A stretch of DNA of 64,000 bases. Source: Amblyornis subalaris (taxonomy: Eukaryota > Chordata > Aves > Passeriformes > Ptilonorhynchidae). The notes beneath the pieces are model-generated. The model was not told the origin of the DNA, did not search any database, and saw only the letters and a program-made list of their open reading frames with translations. Made by a program: the position numbers and the translations under genes. Shown piece by piece: positions 38,429 through 50,000 of this stretch (position 1 is the stretch's first letter; each line of letters begins with the position of its first letter). Location of the stretch: contig JACAXG010000025.1 of NCBI GenBank assembly GCA_018881555.1, positions 4,471,899 to 4,535,898 of the forward strand, in the 5' to 3' direction.

Positions 38429-39819
38429 CTTGCCATACCATAAATCTGAAAGAGGAGGTCATTTAAATGTTCAAATAAATGTCTAAACCTAGTAATCATA
38501 TTTAAACAATTTATTCACTTAAATGACAAACTTTTCAATATCAATCTGTCTTCTTTGTCCTTATACAAGACCTCTAACAGGAGTAATAAGAAAACTTATC
38601 CCCATATGCTGGAGGCTCAAAGCTTTTGCAGCAGTGCTTCTCACTGGGAAAAGCACAGGTAGACTGCCCAGATTTCAGCTGATTTCTGGTTCTGCCACAG
38701 ATCCTCCTTTTGTCTTTGGGCAAGTTCTTCGACCTCTGCTCTCCACTCTTTTAGGAAAGAGACACAGCTTTTGTGTTGGCTATTTAGTTCTGTAGCCCAG
38801 GAACTGGGTAGATATTATGGCTTTAGTTTCTGATATTAAGGGGCTAGGGGTGTGGATATCCCACGTGGATAAAAGTAACAATCACAAATATTGCCTGTTA
38901 AGAAAATTGGCAAGGAAATGTGTGCAGTCTTCACTCTCTGAAGTGAAGTCTGCCAGACTGAGGCAATAGAGATTTAATGTATTCAAACATTGCAGTGCTG
39001 TGTGTAAGTGGATATGATTTAAGGTAATGCATTTTAACACAGCATTATACACTTGCCAGAGTGATTTTACGTAAAGTTATAGTCCTGCTTTTAAATGACA
39101 GTACATCAAGACACATCTCAAACTAACTTGACCGAAAGCTTTTTGTGATAAATAGCTGCAGTGGTACAGGGTACAACTGACCCAGGATCTGCAGGGACAG
39201 CGTGCCTGCCTTGGATTTTGNGAGACTGCTCTGGGCTGGTGAAGGTGATGGCTTGAGCCATGAGTAATGTGTTGGGTTGGGCATTGTTTCTCTGTGCACA
39301 GGTGCACAAGAAGGGAAAAAGTACCCACATTCCCAGCTCCTCTGGNGGTGCTTTGAGGTATGCTGGGGAGTGAGGTGAGACTTGGAGGCTCTGTAAGCAG
39401 GGCCAGGGGAAGGCAACTGCCCTCTGTGCTATCAGTTGGACAGAGATGTCATAGAAGTGGAATACACATATCTGGGAAACACAGCCCTAAGTCAGTACCA
39501 ACCCCATGACGTGCTGAGCCACGGCAGATGAATTTGACAGGGAAGCAATTAAGAGGCTGAAGAGTCTCCTGCCTGGCAGTGTTGGGTGCTCAGCTTGAGC
39601 TACCCTAAAGGAGCCCCATTTTNGGGGAAACTTCCCTTGAAGTGCAGCTCATGCAGAGTGTTGCCTTTAGGTACACTAAAATAGGGAACTCTTTTAGGGG
39701 TAGCATGAAGACAGGGATGCTGGCATCCTAGTGCCACCCTCTAAAGGCTAGAGAAGTCTGCTTTCTGCAGAGAGCATGATAGCTGCCAGCAAAACCAAAT
39801 TAACAGTCTTCACAGCTTG

Positions 39820-40080
39820 CATCCATATTCAATGGAATATTAATTATTACCAAAAGTACAAATGTAACAAACAGCTCCTTTGGAAAAAGTGATTTATCTG
39901 TCTAAGTAACATTATGAATTATCAGTTTATCAGTAGGTTGACATAAAACACATAATTATATCAGTGAATCATTTAATAATTAGAGCACAAGTTAATTGAC
40001 ATTATTCACCAGCTGAATAAAATCTCCATGAGGCAAACAATGGGACCCAGTGGGATGGAGGTAATTTTAACACAGTTCTT
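39820..40080. promoter_or_regulatory. Candidate conserved noncoding element, homeodomain-rich
   Basis: AT-rich but not low-complexity. TAATTA lies at 39841-39846, and further ATAATTATA, AATAATTAG, GTTAATTGAC and CAATTAATAA words follow within 250 bp. Two GATA-type TTATC words occur in the same interval, and an ACAATGGG SOX-type word lies near 40037. There are no CpGs and no interspersed repeat. This density of homeodomain cores is typical of vertebrate developmental enhancers in gene deserts. The call rests on motif density only. Confidence 0.3.
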
Positions 40081-41889
40081 CAATTAATAAAATAAAAAAT
40101 AGAAACCAAACATAATTACAGTGGTCGACAGGAGNGTGTGTGATTGTGGGGGGGAATAGGAGTTTGAACAAACTCAGGGCAGTAAATTATCAAAATTTAA
40201 TGATTTCCCCAAGTACTCATGTTCTGAGGAAAACTATACTCTGACAAAAAACAGAAAAAGAAAGGAGAGAGTAAAAAACTGGAAGAATATCAATAACAGT
40301 ATCACCGAGTTATTCTGAGCAAATCTGTGGAGAAATGAATGCCTGGTATTTATGGGCTTTCCATAGGGACAAAAAGAATTTATTTGTGATCAAAGCAAGG
40401 GTGAAACAGTAAGCAAAATATCCTCGGACCTGCTTTTTAGAGGATTTTTTCCCTAACTGCTGCTATTGCAACACATTGTCTGGACAGGGAATTTGGGCAC
40501 TGAAGTGCTTCTCAAACTGATGGTACTGGAACAATTATTCTGAAATCATGAATATGCTATTCCATGCCTCTCAGCACTATCAGATAAACAAGGGTTCTAA
40601 AAACTGAATACTTAGAAAATTGTCTTCCTTTTAAGTTTTGAATCTTGAAATGGCTTTCATATAGCAGTTACCAGATTGNTTTTTTATTCATTCAGGCCGG
40701 AAGAGTGCTTTAAAAAACAATAGTGAATGTCCCAAATAGTCGTGGTACTCCAAGAGGTGGGATTAAGGAAGCAACCAGCACATCTTGCCACGCTGACAGT
40801 AGCTGCAGGGACTGCAGACGAAGCACGCCAGGAAGCAGTGTTCCTNGAGATCACCTCTGTGTCACATCTAATTCTCTGCATCTCCATTGCCTTTGGTTTT
40901 AACTGATATTGGGTAATGACACAGCCAGGTAGTCTCAGCTGAACTGGATATCCAGAAAAGATTGTAGGAGCATACGGTTTATTTGCTTTCCATTGCTTAC
41001 ACAACATTCTGGACAGGCAGCAAACAGATTTAGATTGATTTGTCTCTCAATATTTAACATGAGAATGAGATCACTGCCATGTCTGTACTAAATGTGAACT
41101 GGAAACCACAGAGAACCCATGTGGACCCATTGTAGTCCTGTGGAGGAGTCTATCATTTATGCTGGTGGAGGAATATGGCCAGGCTGCTTATTGTGTTCAT
41201 CCAAGTGTCAGGTTATGGGGACTGAACCCAAGCAGGAGGATCTAGATATGGTGAAATCTCACCAACACCAGTTTGGAAAGGTAAGACTTGTATGTCCATC
41301 AGTAACCTGGGGTTTTCTTGTGCCACCTTTGCTAAACCACAGGCAATTCTATTTTATGTCCTTCTACAGTTTATCATCTGCACTTCTACCCCAAGCCAAG
41401 CTGTGACTCATTGTGTCACAGATGCTGTACAAACACAGGGTGAGGGATAGCAAGAGAAACAAAGCAGNTGCGAGAAGAACCTGCTTTGGAAATGACCTCC
41501 CTGGGATATTCTGTCATGGTGCTCAGACTAGGACACACTNATGTCCTGTTTAAGGTACGTGCAGATACTTAAACAATGTGAAAGTCTTCTCATTGTGAGT
41601 GGAGGTAGCAGAATCCATCACTATTAATTGGACTGTTCCTGGAAAATCTGCTAATTTTCCTCTGCCTTGTGTAAAGAAATAGAAAGAGATGGAAGGAAAG
41701 ACACTATAGCAACAGAAGTGATAGACGCTTTGTCCGATTAGACCATTTCCTGATATTTTAGGTAAGAGAGANAAATGTGAAATGTAGACAGAATGTTAAT
41801 AATCTAATATTTGCCTTAACATTTAAATCAGAGTGCTAAAAACCAGGCTGGGTCAATCTATTTCAGAAAATAAGTTTCCTTATAAAAAC

Positions 41890-42140
41890 CCTCAGCAGAC
41901 CCTTNGCAAAGGTGATGGTGCATGTGTAGCTGCAAGAACTGGAAGCCAATGAACCACGGGTGCTGGCTGGCTAGGATCTGTTCAATCACCCATTCCTCAG
42001 GTGGAACTTATGCTCTGGGTAATACTTTTAGTAACAATGACGTCAACACCAATGACTAATTAACACCCAGAGTATCTAAATAAGTTGGCATTGGATGTTT
42101 TCTTCATTTTGTGANGACACTGAAGATTTAAAGAGCAGTT
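41890..42140. promoter_or_regulatory. Candidate regulatory element with perfect CRE
   Basis: A full palindromic cAMP response element TGACGTCA lies at 42038-42045, with an ACAATGA SOX-like word partly overlapping it. CTAATTAAC follows at about 42056. In CpG-depleted DNA an intact CRE with its central CpG is notable. It lies about 160 bp before the LTR-like element at 42202, so it could also be unrelated flanking sequence. Confidence 0.25.
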
Positions 42141-42201
42141 TGAGTGAGATGGGTTGCTGACTCTTAAATAAGATAGGAGAACAGTGGTGATGCTGCAACG
42201 A

Positions 42202-42900
42202 TGTCCTGGGTTGTCATGTGAGGTGTAACCAAAGTATGTATTCTATCACCATCTACATCCCTTCTTGATGAACTGTTAACGANNGGTCGTTCGCAGGAGC
42301 TGCCCAGTACACACCTGGTCCCCCAGGCTACAAGCTGAGAAGAGGCAAACCGTGTGAGGTGAGGTATTTCTTATCTCAACCGTGATAACTTCTCCCAGGA
42401 AACAGCAGCTGTAACCACCCAAGCCATCAGAAACTCCAAAAAAAATCTTGTAACGCATAGGATTACATCCCTCCATTGTGAAATTTCCCGCCCTGGGGGA
42501 GGTACCACCTAAACACCACCATATCTAATCTCAAAGTTTGGGGACCGGAGACACCACCACCACTAGACACCCAGCAGAGAATCTGAACTCCCAGGAGGAC
42601 CACACTTTCCTACCAGACCACTGCTCCTGGCTTTGGGTAATGCTGAATGAGGAGACACTGCAAATGTCCTGTAGAACCAAGATGGAGACATGATTTGCAA
42701 AGGAAATAGCACGCAAGTCAAGAAAGTGGGTGCAAGGTGCCCTNCCTGACAGGAATAATTTACAGTGTAAATATACAGGAGAGACCCGTGACCCAGGTAG
42801 TGTTTTAGGGAGGAGAACAGTAGGAGTAAGATCACAAATCAAGCAGATTCAGACCATGCAAAAAATGCAGATCTCATTCCAGGATATAGAGTAGGAAGAC
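42202..42900 (+). mobile_element. Probable ERVK-like LTR and remnant
   Basis: The segment opens TGTCCTGGGTTGTCATG at 42202, a start resembling bird endogenous retrovirus LTRs, and continues 'gaggtgtaacc', 'gatgaactgttaacga', 'gaggcaaaccgtgtgagg', 'ttatctcaaccgtgataac', 'caggaaacagcagctgtaac' and 'gtaacgcataggattacatc', then 'ctccattgtgaaatttcccg'. CpG is higher than in flanking DNA, as in relatively young retroviral insertions. The 3' end is not defined: no second LTR copy, target duplication or poly(A) region was identified, and 42900 is only an approximate limit. No gag, pol or env reading frame is visible. It may be a solo LTR of about 400 bp with unrelated flank, or an LTR plus leader. 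Confidence 0.5.
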
Positions 42901-43850
42901 TTTTTGCATGCTGTTTGAAATAGCCTTTACTGAGTCGTGAGAATGGTTTTCTGGGGTGCCAGAACGTAAGCCTTGTCACTGTATTTCGGGTGGTGCAGAT
43001 GTTGAGAGCCTAGAAAGACCGGAAAACTTGAAGGTTGCTGCAAGGAAGGTGGAAAGAAACCGCGTGTGAATTACCTAGGGAAGAGATAGCCCAAGGCAGG
43101 CACGCATCTAGCAGTCTGCTACAAGGCTGAAGGGAGAAAATCGCTCTCTTCATTCGTTGTGAAAAGGACTAGAAGCAATGGACTTAAATTATAGCAAGAG
43201 GTGTTAAGTGTAGTGTTACGTTAAATACTAAGAAAAACTTCGTAGCAAGACAGCAGTTATGCCCTGGAAACAATTGTGTGGAAGGATAATGGTGTTTCCT
43301 TGCTGAGGTCTCAAAAGAGTTGGGTAAACTCACGAGGTCTGGTGGGCAATAGAGAAACATTGGCAGAGCAGGGAGAGAATTTGGAGCTCTCTCAGGCTCC
43401 TTTCCTTCCTCTTCCTCTGCGATTCNGTCATCCAGCACAAATGTCAGTTCCGAAAATGTTAGGAGAAACTTCTTCCTGCAGAGACTGTGGTCCCTCTTTT
43501 GCACATCTAAAGGCTACACCTCAGCTCTTGAATGTTTATTCCACAGCTGAACTCCCAAAACTGCTGGCAAAGATTCATCAAGTGCCCATGTGCAGATGTG
43601 AAAATTACCTATCTAAATAACGGAGTCAGAAACGGGGTGAAGGCAGAAATCAAACACCCTGGAAAAGCACAGAGATTCAGGCTCGTACATTAACATTCTC
43701 ACTGGGACCATTCTGACAGTGTTGGCATAGGGCAGAGTGAGAAAATAGGAGGGATCCTAGCAACACATGTGGATTTGCTNCTCCAAGCAGGATGAACATA
43801 CAAAGAAGATGTAATTGTCTGTATTCAAAGTGCAGAAGATTAAAAAAGTT
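42901..43850. other. Noncoding sequence, origin unclear
   Basis: CpG-richer than average up to about 43160, so part may still belong to the retroviral remnant to the left. Two opposed frames of about 110 codons (43184-43504 minus, 43276-43620 plus) share the same bases and show no family features. Confidence 0.45.
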
Positions 43851-44540
43851 TCGTGACATCCCACTGCATTTAATAGTTTTCACTTCATCTCAGAATTTTC
43901 TTTTTTTTTCAATTGCATTTCATATCATCATATGTCCTATCCTTTCTGTTTATTTCATCTTGCTCCCTTAATTTGAGATTTCAATGAGTCTCATTTCTGC
44001 AAGTTCCACTGCCTTACACTGCACCTCCTGTCATCCCATTGCATTTAATTTTTCACACTTCATTTCAGAATTTTCTCTTTTTTTTTTGTCTGCATTTCAT
44101 TTCATCATAATTCCTCTCCTGTGTGTCCATTTCACTTCAATCCCTGATTTCAAGACTTCATTTCCTTTCATGAAAGGAAGTTCTTCTTTTCTTGTGATTT
44201 CAGTGAGGATCATTTTGGCAAGGCTCAATCCATTTCACTGCACTTCGTGTCATCCCNCTGCATTTAATAGGTTTCACTTCATTTCAGAATTTTCTTCTTT
44301 TTTTTTTTCAATTGCATTTCGTATAATCGTATGTCTTGTCCTTTCTGTTGGTTTCACTTTGTTCCCTGATTTTGAGATTTCAATGAGAACGGTTTCAGTG
44401 CTTTTCCCTGCATCTCGTGTCATCTCATTGCATTTCATAGGTTTCACTTAATCTCGGAATTTTCTTTTTTTTTTTTTTCAATTGCATTTCATATCATCAT
44501 ATGTCCTGTCCTTTCTGTTCATGTCACTTCATTCCCTGAG
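43851..44540. repeat. Four-copy minisatellite with TTCAT/TTCAC pentamer theme
   Basis: Four head-to-tail copies begin with 'tcgtgtcatcccactgcatt'-like sequence at about 43851, 44025, 44245 and 44415, a period of about 170-175 bp except for copy 2, which is about 220 bp. Each copy runs through 'cacttcat.tcagaattttc', a T tract (9, about 10, 11 and 14 bases in copies 1-4), 'caattgcatttc', 'atcatatgtcct.tcctttc' and 'cac/catttcattccctgattt'. Copies 1, 3 and 4 are closest; copy 2 lacks CAATTG and carries an insertion with an 18-bp palindrome at 44162-44179. Much of each unit is degenerate TTCAT/TTCAC/TTCAG pentamers, suggesting a microsatellite that later expanded as a larger unit. Copy 4 is partial. 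The 155-codon frame through it (43984-44451) is a by-product. Confidence 0.9.
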
Positions 44541-45899
44541 AGCCAAATAAAATCACATTCTTTCTGAGAAGAGCATCCACAACCTCCCAAGCTCTCATCC
44601 AGCTACATGTGATTTCTCCTGGAGGGGGAACATATCAACTCCTTGTCTATGGGAATGATCATCAGCATTTTCTCTAGAGACTTTCTCATCTGTCATTCAG
44701 GTTTTGTGTTTTTTGGATGGTAAGTTACTGGTATTAACATGAAAGGGTCATTGATCTGGTCACTGCTGGTGCATTACTTGTACAGGCATTAACCTAGTNT
44801 GGCTTGGTCCATGAGCAGTATACACTTGTGTATATAATAGTGGTGATGTTAATGAGAGTAAAAATAATAAAATGAGCAGTTTTATCTTGAGCAATACACA
44901 TCTATTTATAAATGCATATTGTACTTTTTTAGAAATTTTTTTAGAAATAGCCTTTTTTTTTCCTTTGGGGAATTCTGAATTAATTTTCATTTCACAGCGA
45001 TAAGTATGTCACTTTTAATTATTTTTATCCTGTTTTCAATACTTGTCTCAATTTTTTCATGTCCTTTTTCTACTTTAGGCTTAAAAAATACTGTTTCTTT
45101 GTTTTCCAAGGTCCTNTTTTCCAGCTATTTCTTATGGAAGATTATCTTGAAAAATACTATGATTAAAAGGAGGCAAAACAGTACAAAATGATNGAGAAAG
45201 ACAAAAGTGCAAACAATACACACAAATTATTTCTCGAGGAAAGGTAAAAACCAGTCTAAGGTAAAAATGTGTTAGGAGAGTCAATTAAAAAAACTAATTA
45301 CTGGGAAAAATACAACTAGTTCTATAATTTCTGGACATGAATTCTCTTTTATATACTTGGTAGTTAGAAGAACTCCAAACTGTTTCCTGTGGCATTGGAA
45401 AGGGTATTTTTCAGGAGTGGAACTTAGCAGTCTCCAACTGTTTGTTACTCTGCCCTGATTTAAGAACAGGAGGTACCATGAACCTGAAAATGCAAGACTG
45501 CATAGGAAGCAAAGTAAAATGTGAAGTGGTGATAGAACACCACCCAATCTGCAGAAATACCGAAACCAGAGGCCTCCCCAGCTCCTCTCCCCTCTCACTG
45601 CTTTAAGTAATTAAAACCCTCTTTCCATCCCTCAAAACTCCTTGCTCCAAACCAATAACCTATTATTACTCCCCAGACTTAAAATTTTGTAGGTGCTTCT
45701 GTGCTTTACTGAAGTCATAACAAGCGTTTGATATCTAGGACTATTTCTGCTGTTAATAACAATATGTGATACGCTACAAGAACACTCATATCCATCTTAC
45801 TTGGGTAGAAGACAAAGCAAGCTCAGGGGAGAGAAATCTTAATGCAGTAATATCTTGGGTAGTGGCAGAGTGAAGCAGCGAAAAATACCAGCACAGCTA

Positions 45900-46290
45900 A
45901 TGCCTCTTTTTGCAATTATTCCCACTTTTATAAGTTTGTCCCAGTGTGAAAGTTTTATCCTTTAAAATGGGCTGGCAAAGATAATCCATTAATTCAACAG
46001 CACTGGAAAGTTAACATTTTTTCCCTTCATTAGCAAGTTCAAAATTGCATTTTATTTCCATTTTGATGAGATTTTTATGAGTTAGAAGAGAGGAAGTTGA
46101 ACCCCAGGAGCTTAATGGACCTAGAAAGATCGCAGATACTGGATTGAATTCAATGAACTGTGAGGAGTTTAGTAAATTAATTAAATTTAAGAAAATAATG
46201 ATTTTTTTTTCCTGCTGGATTAAAAATGCTAAAATGCAATGAAAAGTTAATTTAATGATAAAACTTTTTCCCCTAAATTTATTTTGCATT
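45900..46290. promoter_or_regulatory. Candidate conserved noncoding element, AT-rich
   Basis: Words such as CCATTAATTCAAC, TTAAATTAATTAAATTTAAG and AGTTAATTTAATGATAAAAC are spread over 390 bp with almost no CpG. Some of this may simply be low GC, as the palindromic AATTTAATTAATTTAA-like part is close to simple sequence. Weak call. Confidence 0.18.
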
Positions 46291-47264
46291 GATATTAAAT
46301 AACTTCTTCAAAGCCTAAAAAGCAGAAATAAAAGAGGGGAGAAGAGTCCTAGAAAAAGGATTACCTTATTTTCTGATTCCTTATTGTATTTGGAAATCAT
46401 TTCAGTCTGAGGACTGTCCTTCAGAGGTGTGAATAGCACACTCTGGGGTGTTGGTAGCATTTCCCAGACCCATATTTTCCCTGTAGCCCTCTTTTACCTG
46501 GTCCTGTTGCAGGAACAGCTCAACTATTGAGAAGTGGCTGCTGATCTCATGCAGCTCTTAGCCCGGTATGTTCACNTGTGCCCCTGATGCAAAGCCCTGA
46601 AGCAGCTTACAGAGCTACAAGACNTTCTAGGGTCAGAAGCTGTGGTTTCCTTTTTCAGGTGAAAAGGTTAAAGGGTTTAAATTCGCTTGTCAAGCTCTTC
46701 GTTTCCCGCTGTAAGCTGGCTTGTAAGGTCTGGTACAAGTTTCTTCTCGGCTTGGTTCCACGCAGCATTAGCCCTTTGCAGCATTTCTTACACCATATTG
46801 CAGACAAATGAAAAAATCCAATCTTGAGGACTGTCTCTCAGCACTTTTTGGAGACAAAACCAAAAAGAAGGCAGCTCCTGAAAATAAATATTAAACTGCT
46901 GAATGAAGCTTATTGCCACCCTACACTCCTCTACCCAACCAGACGTGTGAACCGAACGGATCAGCGAACATGTGGGGTCAAGAGCTACTTTAATTCTCAG
47001 AAGTTTGGTGCTTCTCTATCTATCTTCCCTTTTCACGCACAATGTCAGACATTACAGAGCTAGCTTTTCCCATGTCAGCTGCCTGAGCTGTAATAAAGCA
47101 AGGAACACAGATAATTCCAGCATTTGGTGGGAGGTGTACTAATGTCACTGTGGAAACAGGCACAAGAACTCCTGGCAGAAAGAAAAGTAAAAAACTTAAT
47201 TTTGAAAAAGCAGAATTAAGTCACTTTCCCTTCCTGCTTTTCTTCCCCAGGGGAATCCTGTTGC

Positions 47265-47490
47265 AAAGAATGACATTTCACAAGTCTATCNTTATTGATG
47301 ATATGACAGATTCAGATGCAGTCTTTGGAGGAATATGATTTTATTCTGCATTCGAAAACAATGCATAAATTTGCTTTGAAAGAGCAATTGGCTTTGTCCT
47401 GTGATTAATGACCTGTCACTCAACAGCAGCTAACCAATCTCCAAGGCATGGCATCCTACAGCAAATTAATCAGTTACTGAGAANGGGCGT
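47265..47490. promoter_or_regulatory. Candidate conserved noncoding element with MEIS/TGIF motifs
   Basis: Within 225 bp are TGACAG at 47304-47309, a near-palindromic TGACCTGTCA at 47409-47418 (TGACAG on the minus strand) directly after GATTAA, a CTTTGAAAG TCF/LEF-like word, AACAATGC, GCAATTGGC, TAACCAATC and AAATTAATCAG. The stretch is complex, CpG-poor and repeat-free. This is the most motif-dense part of the right half of the window. Whether it is conserved cannot be seen here. Confidence 0.3.
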
Positions 47491-48088
47491 GACCAAAACC
47501 GGAGAAGAAACCTCCTAAAACCTATCAGCAGAGTTATGAGTTGAAATCAATCATGGTGTCTTCAACTCTTATTGACAGCGTGCATACAGCATTGCTCTTC
47601 AGTGGACTTCAGGTAGGGAGATAGGCTCCAAGGTCACTTGATGTTGATGAAATCCTACAGAAACCACCTAGGAATTACAGTATGTGTCCATGAATACCAG
47701 ATACCACTGAATTGACAGTGCTCAAGGGNGGTGAATTCATATGCCATGAGCTGCACGGACTGGAGGTGTGCTCAGGCTTCCTGAATAGAAAAAAATCATT
47801 GCTGGGTTTAAAACACATGCAAGAGATATGGTAGCAGATGACAGTTTATATGAAATAAATAATGCAAGGTGGAAGGGGCCGATTATCTGTCTGGGAAAGG
47901 GTCATTACTTGAGATCATTGGATGTGGGATTCAGTATATCTGGATCTCCCTGTACATTGCTGGCAATCGATGCACCNTATCAAATTCAGTTCTTGCCATT
48001 CTGCAGGAGCAGCGAATACAGATTTGAATTTGCCTGTGGTTCAAAGCAACTGAGAGATTTGGGGTTTCAGTCAGTGGGATTCTGTAGC

Positions 48089-48104
48089 ATCTATCTATCT
48101 ATCT
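48089..48104. repeat. (ATCT)4 microsatellite
   Basis: Four exact ATCT units. Short, probably polymorphic. Confidence 0.9.
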
Positions 48105-48384
48105 GATGCAAAAAAACAAGACCTCCAAGAACAGCACCTTTTCAAGATTTATCAAATAATAATAGTTCAGAAGATAACATTTCCATAGAGGTATTGGGAA
48201 TCACGGACTATTCTCCAAATGAGGATATTAAAACAAATTTTCTAATATCTCATATTGAATCAATACTTTAATTGCTGCAAAGAACTTTGAAGCACTGTGT
48301 GGCAATTTGGAGAATGATTCTGGATTCAGTTTATGAATTCTCTTTGATAGTGGGAACTCTCTGTAAGNGAATGTGGAGCATTCA

Positions 48385-48415
48385 GGTTTTTTTCTTTTTT
48401 TTTTTTTCCTTTCAT
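48385..48415. repeat. T-rich low-complexity run
   Basis: About 25 T bases interrupted by single C bases, next to an N at 48368. No retroelement sequence adjoins. Confidence 0.8.
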
Positions 48416-50000
48416 TTACCTCCCAATTGAGCCAAAACTAGAGAGAAAGGAGACATTTTTACCTTGCTAGAGCAAAAAAGCACCTTACAAAGCTAGCAGT
48501 GAGAATGATAAACTTTGATAGCCATCCATTAAAATGAATCCCCCTTGAAAACAAAATACATCAAGTCAAGAGGAACCATTCTTTCAAGTCTAGATTCTTG
48601 GGGGATGCAGAAGAAACTAAACAATGAATCAGATACTGAGAGGTTTTAACAGCTTCCTAAGATAAGACTTGTCAGGGAATGCTGTGGCTATAGGGATTGG
48701 AGGTTAAAAGTGCTCTCTGACCAGCCATGCCTGAGGAGATTTGAGCAGGGAAGATCAGTTGAAAGAAAAGATGTACACCTCTGTTCAGAATGGAGCATAT
48801 TCCTTGATCCCTTGCAGAAATCTAATATAATATTCAGAAAATGCTCATGGCACACCTTCTGATGGCTAGGAAAGTGAGGAAGTGAAATGCATAAAAACGC
48901 ACATAATTCTGACAAGAGCTCTGTTTTCTTGTACTGGCTAAGGCACAGATGTCTTGGGGTGCTCAATAGGCTTGCATGAATGCATGTCATTCAAATATAC
49001 CACCTCAGGGTTGGTAGGAGTAGAACCTTGGAAAGGACTGCTTCTCATGTTTGGGGAATCGAACTGAGGCAACTTGACCATCGGTTCCCTTTTACACAAA
49101 GGAANAACAAGTTCCTAAGCGCATTAGTCCTCCTTTTACCTGCTCCCGCAAAGGTGGTTTGAAGGCATCCCACAAAATGGACAGGAGTGCTCCTTTTCTA
49201 CTGTAGTGCTGGTTTGGCTTCCTCAGTCTTTGCAGATTCAGCCTNCCTGCCTGCCTGGAGTGTAAGGACTCCCAAAGGGGGTTCCCTCACCTCAATATGA
49301 CCACAAGACATTTTCTTCTAATCAGCAAATAGCCACATGATAAACTGCATTCATCCCAATTCNCATTTAACTCAAAAATGGGCTGGGGTGTGCATTTCAC
49401 ATATCACTTTAATTTACCCTCTCCTGCCTTCTGAACATTTACTAGCAATTCTAATGTACTGCAGTTATGGAGGTTGTGGTCTGTTTCTCACTCTGCTTTT
49501 ATTTTCCAGGGGAAGAATAGGAAAGCAGTTTTTTTGAAGCCATTTATTAATTTTCAAATGCACCGCTATCTTCCTGCAAAGTGAGAAGTAACGGATAGAA
49601 GGTCCAATAGGCTGTTAGCAGACTGATGCTGAGAATAAAATGGGATGGATAAAGCTTTAATGGAGTCCTGAAAGCATCTGTAACTATTTTTACCTTAGAA
49701 TTATACCTGCAGATTACCCAGATCTCTTGGAATATGTTACAGTACCTACCATGACCTCTACCACTTACTGCATCCGGCTTCCTTACAGGCAAGTAAGGTT
49801 TTGCAGTCTCTCATTGGAATGACTCAGACTTTGACTAGTCTGTGGCCAATGGGATTTGGTTTAAAGTCTTCAGGTACAGAAAGCAATGGACTTGGCATCC
49901 TCTTGTCGTGCCAGTGGCCCTTGGGATGAGGCGAGGAACACANAGGTCTCTGTAACACATTACAAATCACCCAGGACATGAACAGTAGGGANCAGTTATA

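Larger units (their letters stand above)
38336..42201. other. Noncoding single-copy sequence
   Basis: No gene recognised. It contains a (TCTG)n microsatellite and two candidate regulatory stretches listed separately. The 39120-39420 patch is richer in G/C and holds overlapping short frames without recognisable content. Confidence 0.6.
44541..50000. other. Noncoding single-copy sequence
   Basis: No gene or interspersed repeat was recognised. AT-rich stretches at 44820-45250 and 45900-46290 have several TAATTA-type words. Two conserved-element candidates and one microsatellite are listed separately. The frames at 46578-47063 and 47828-48106 are under 100 codons and unremarkable. Confidence 0.6.

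Noticed and set aside
43984..44451. 155-codon plus-strand frame
   Set aside because: It lies wholly inside the minisatellite; the repeated Ser/Phe/His-rich peptide reflects TTCAT/TTCAC units, not a gene.
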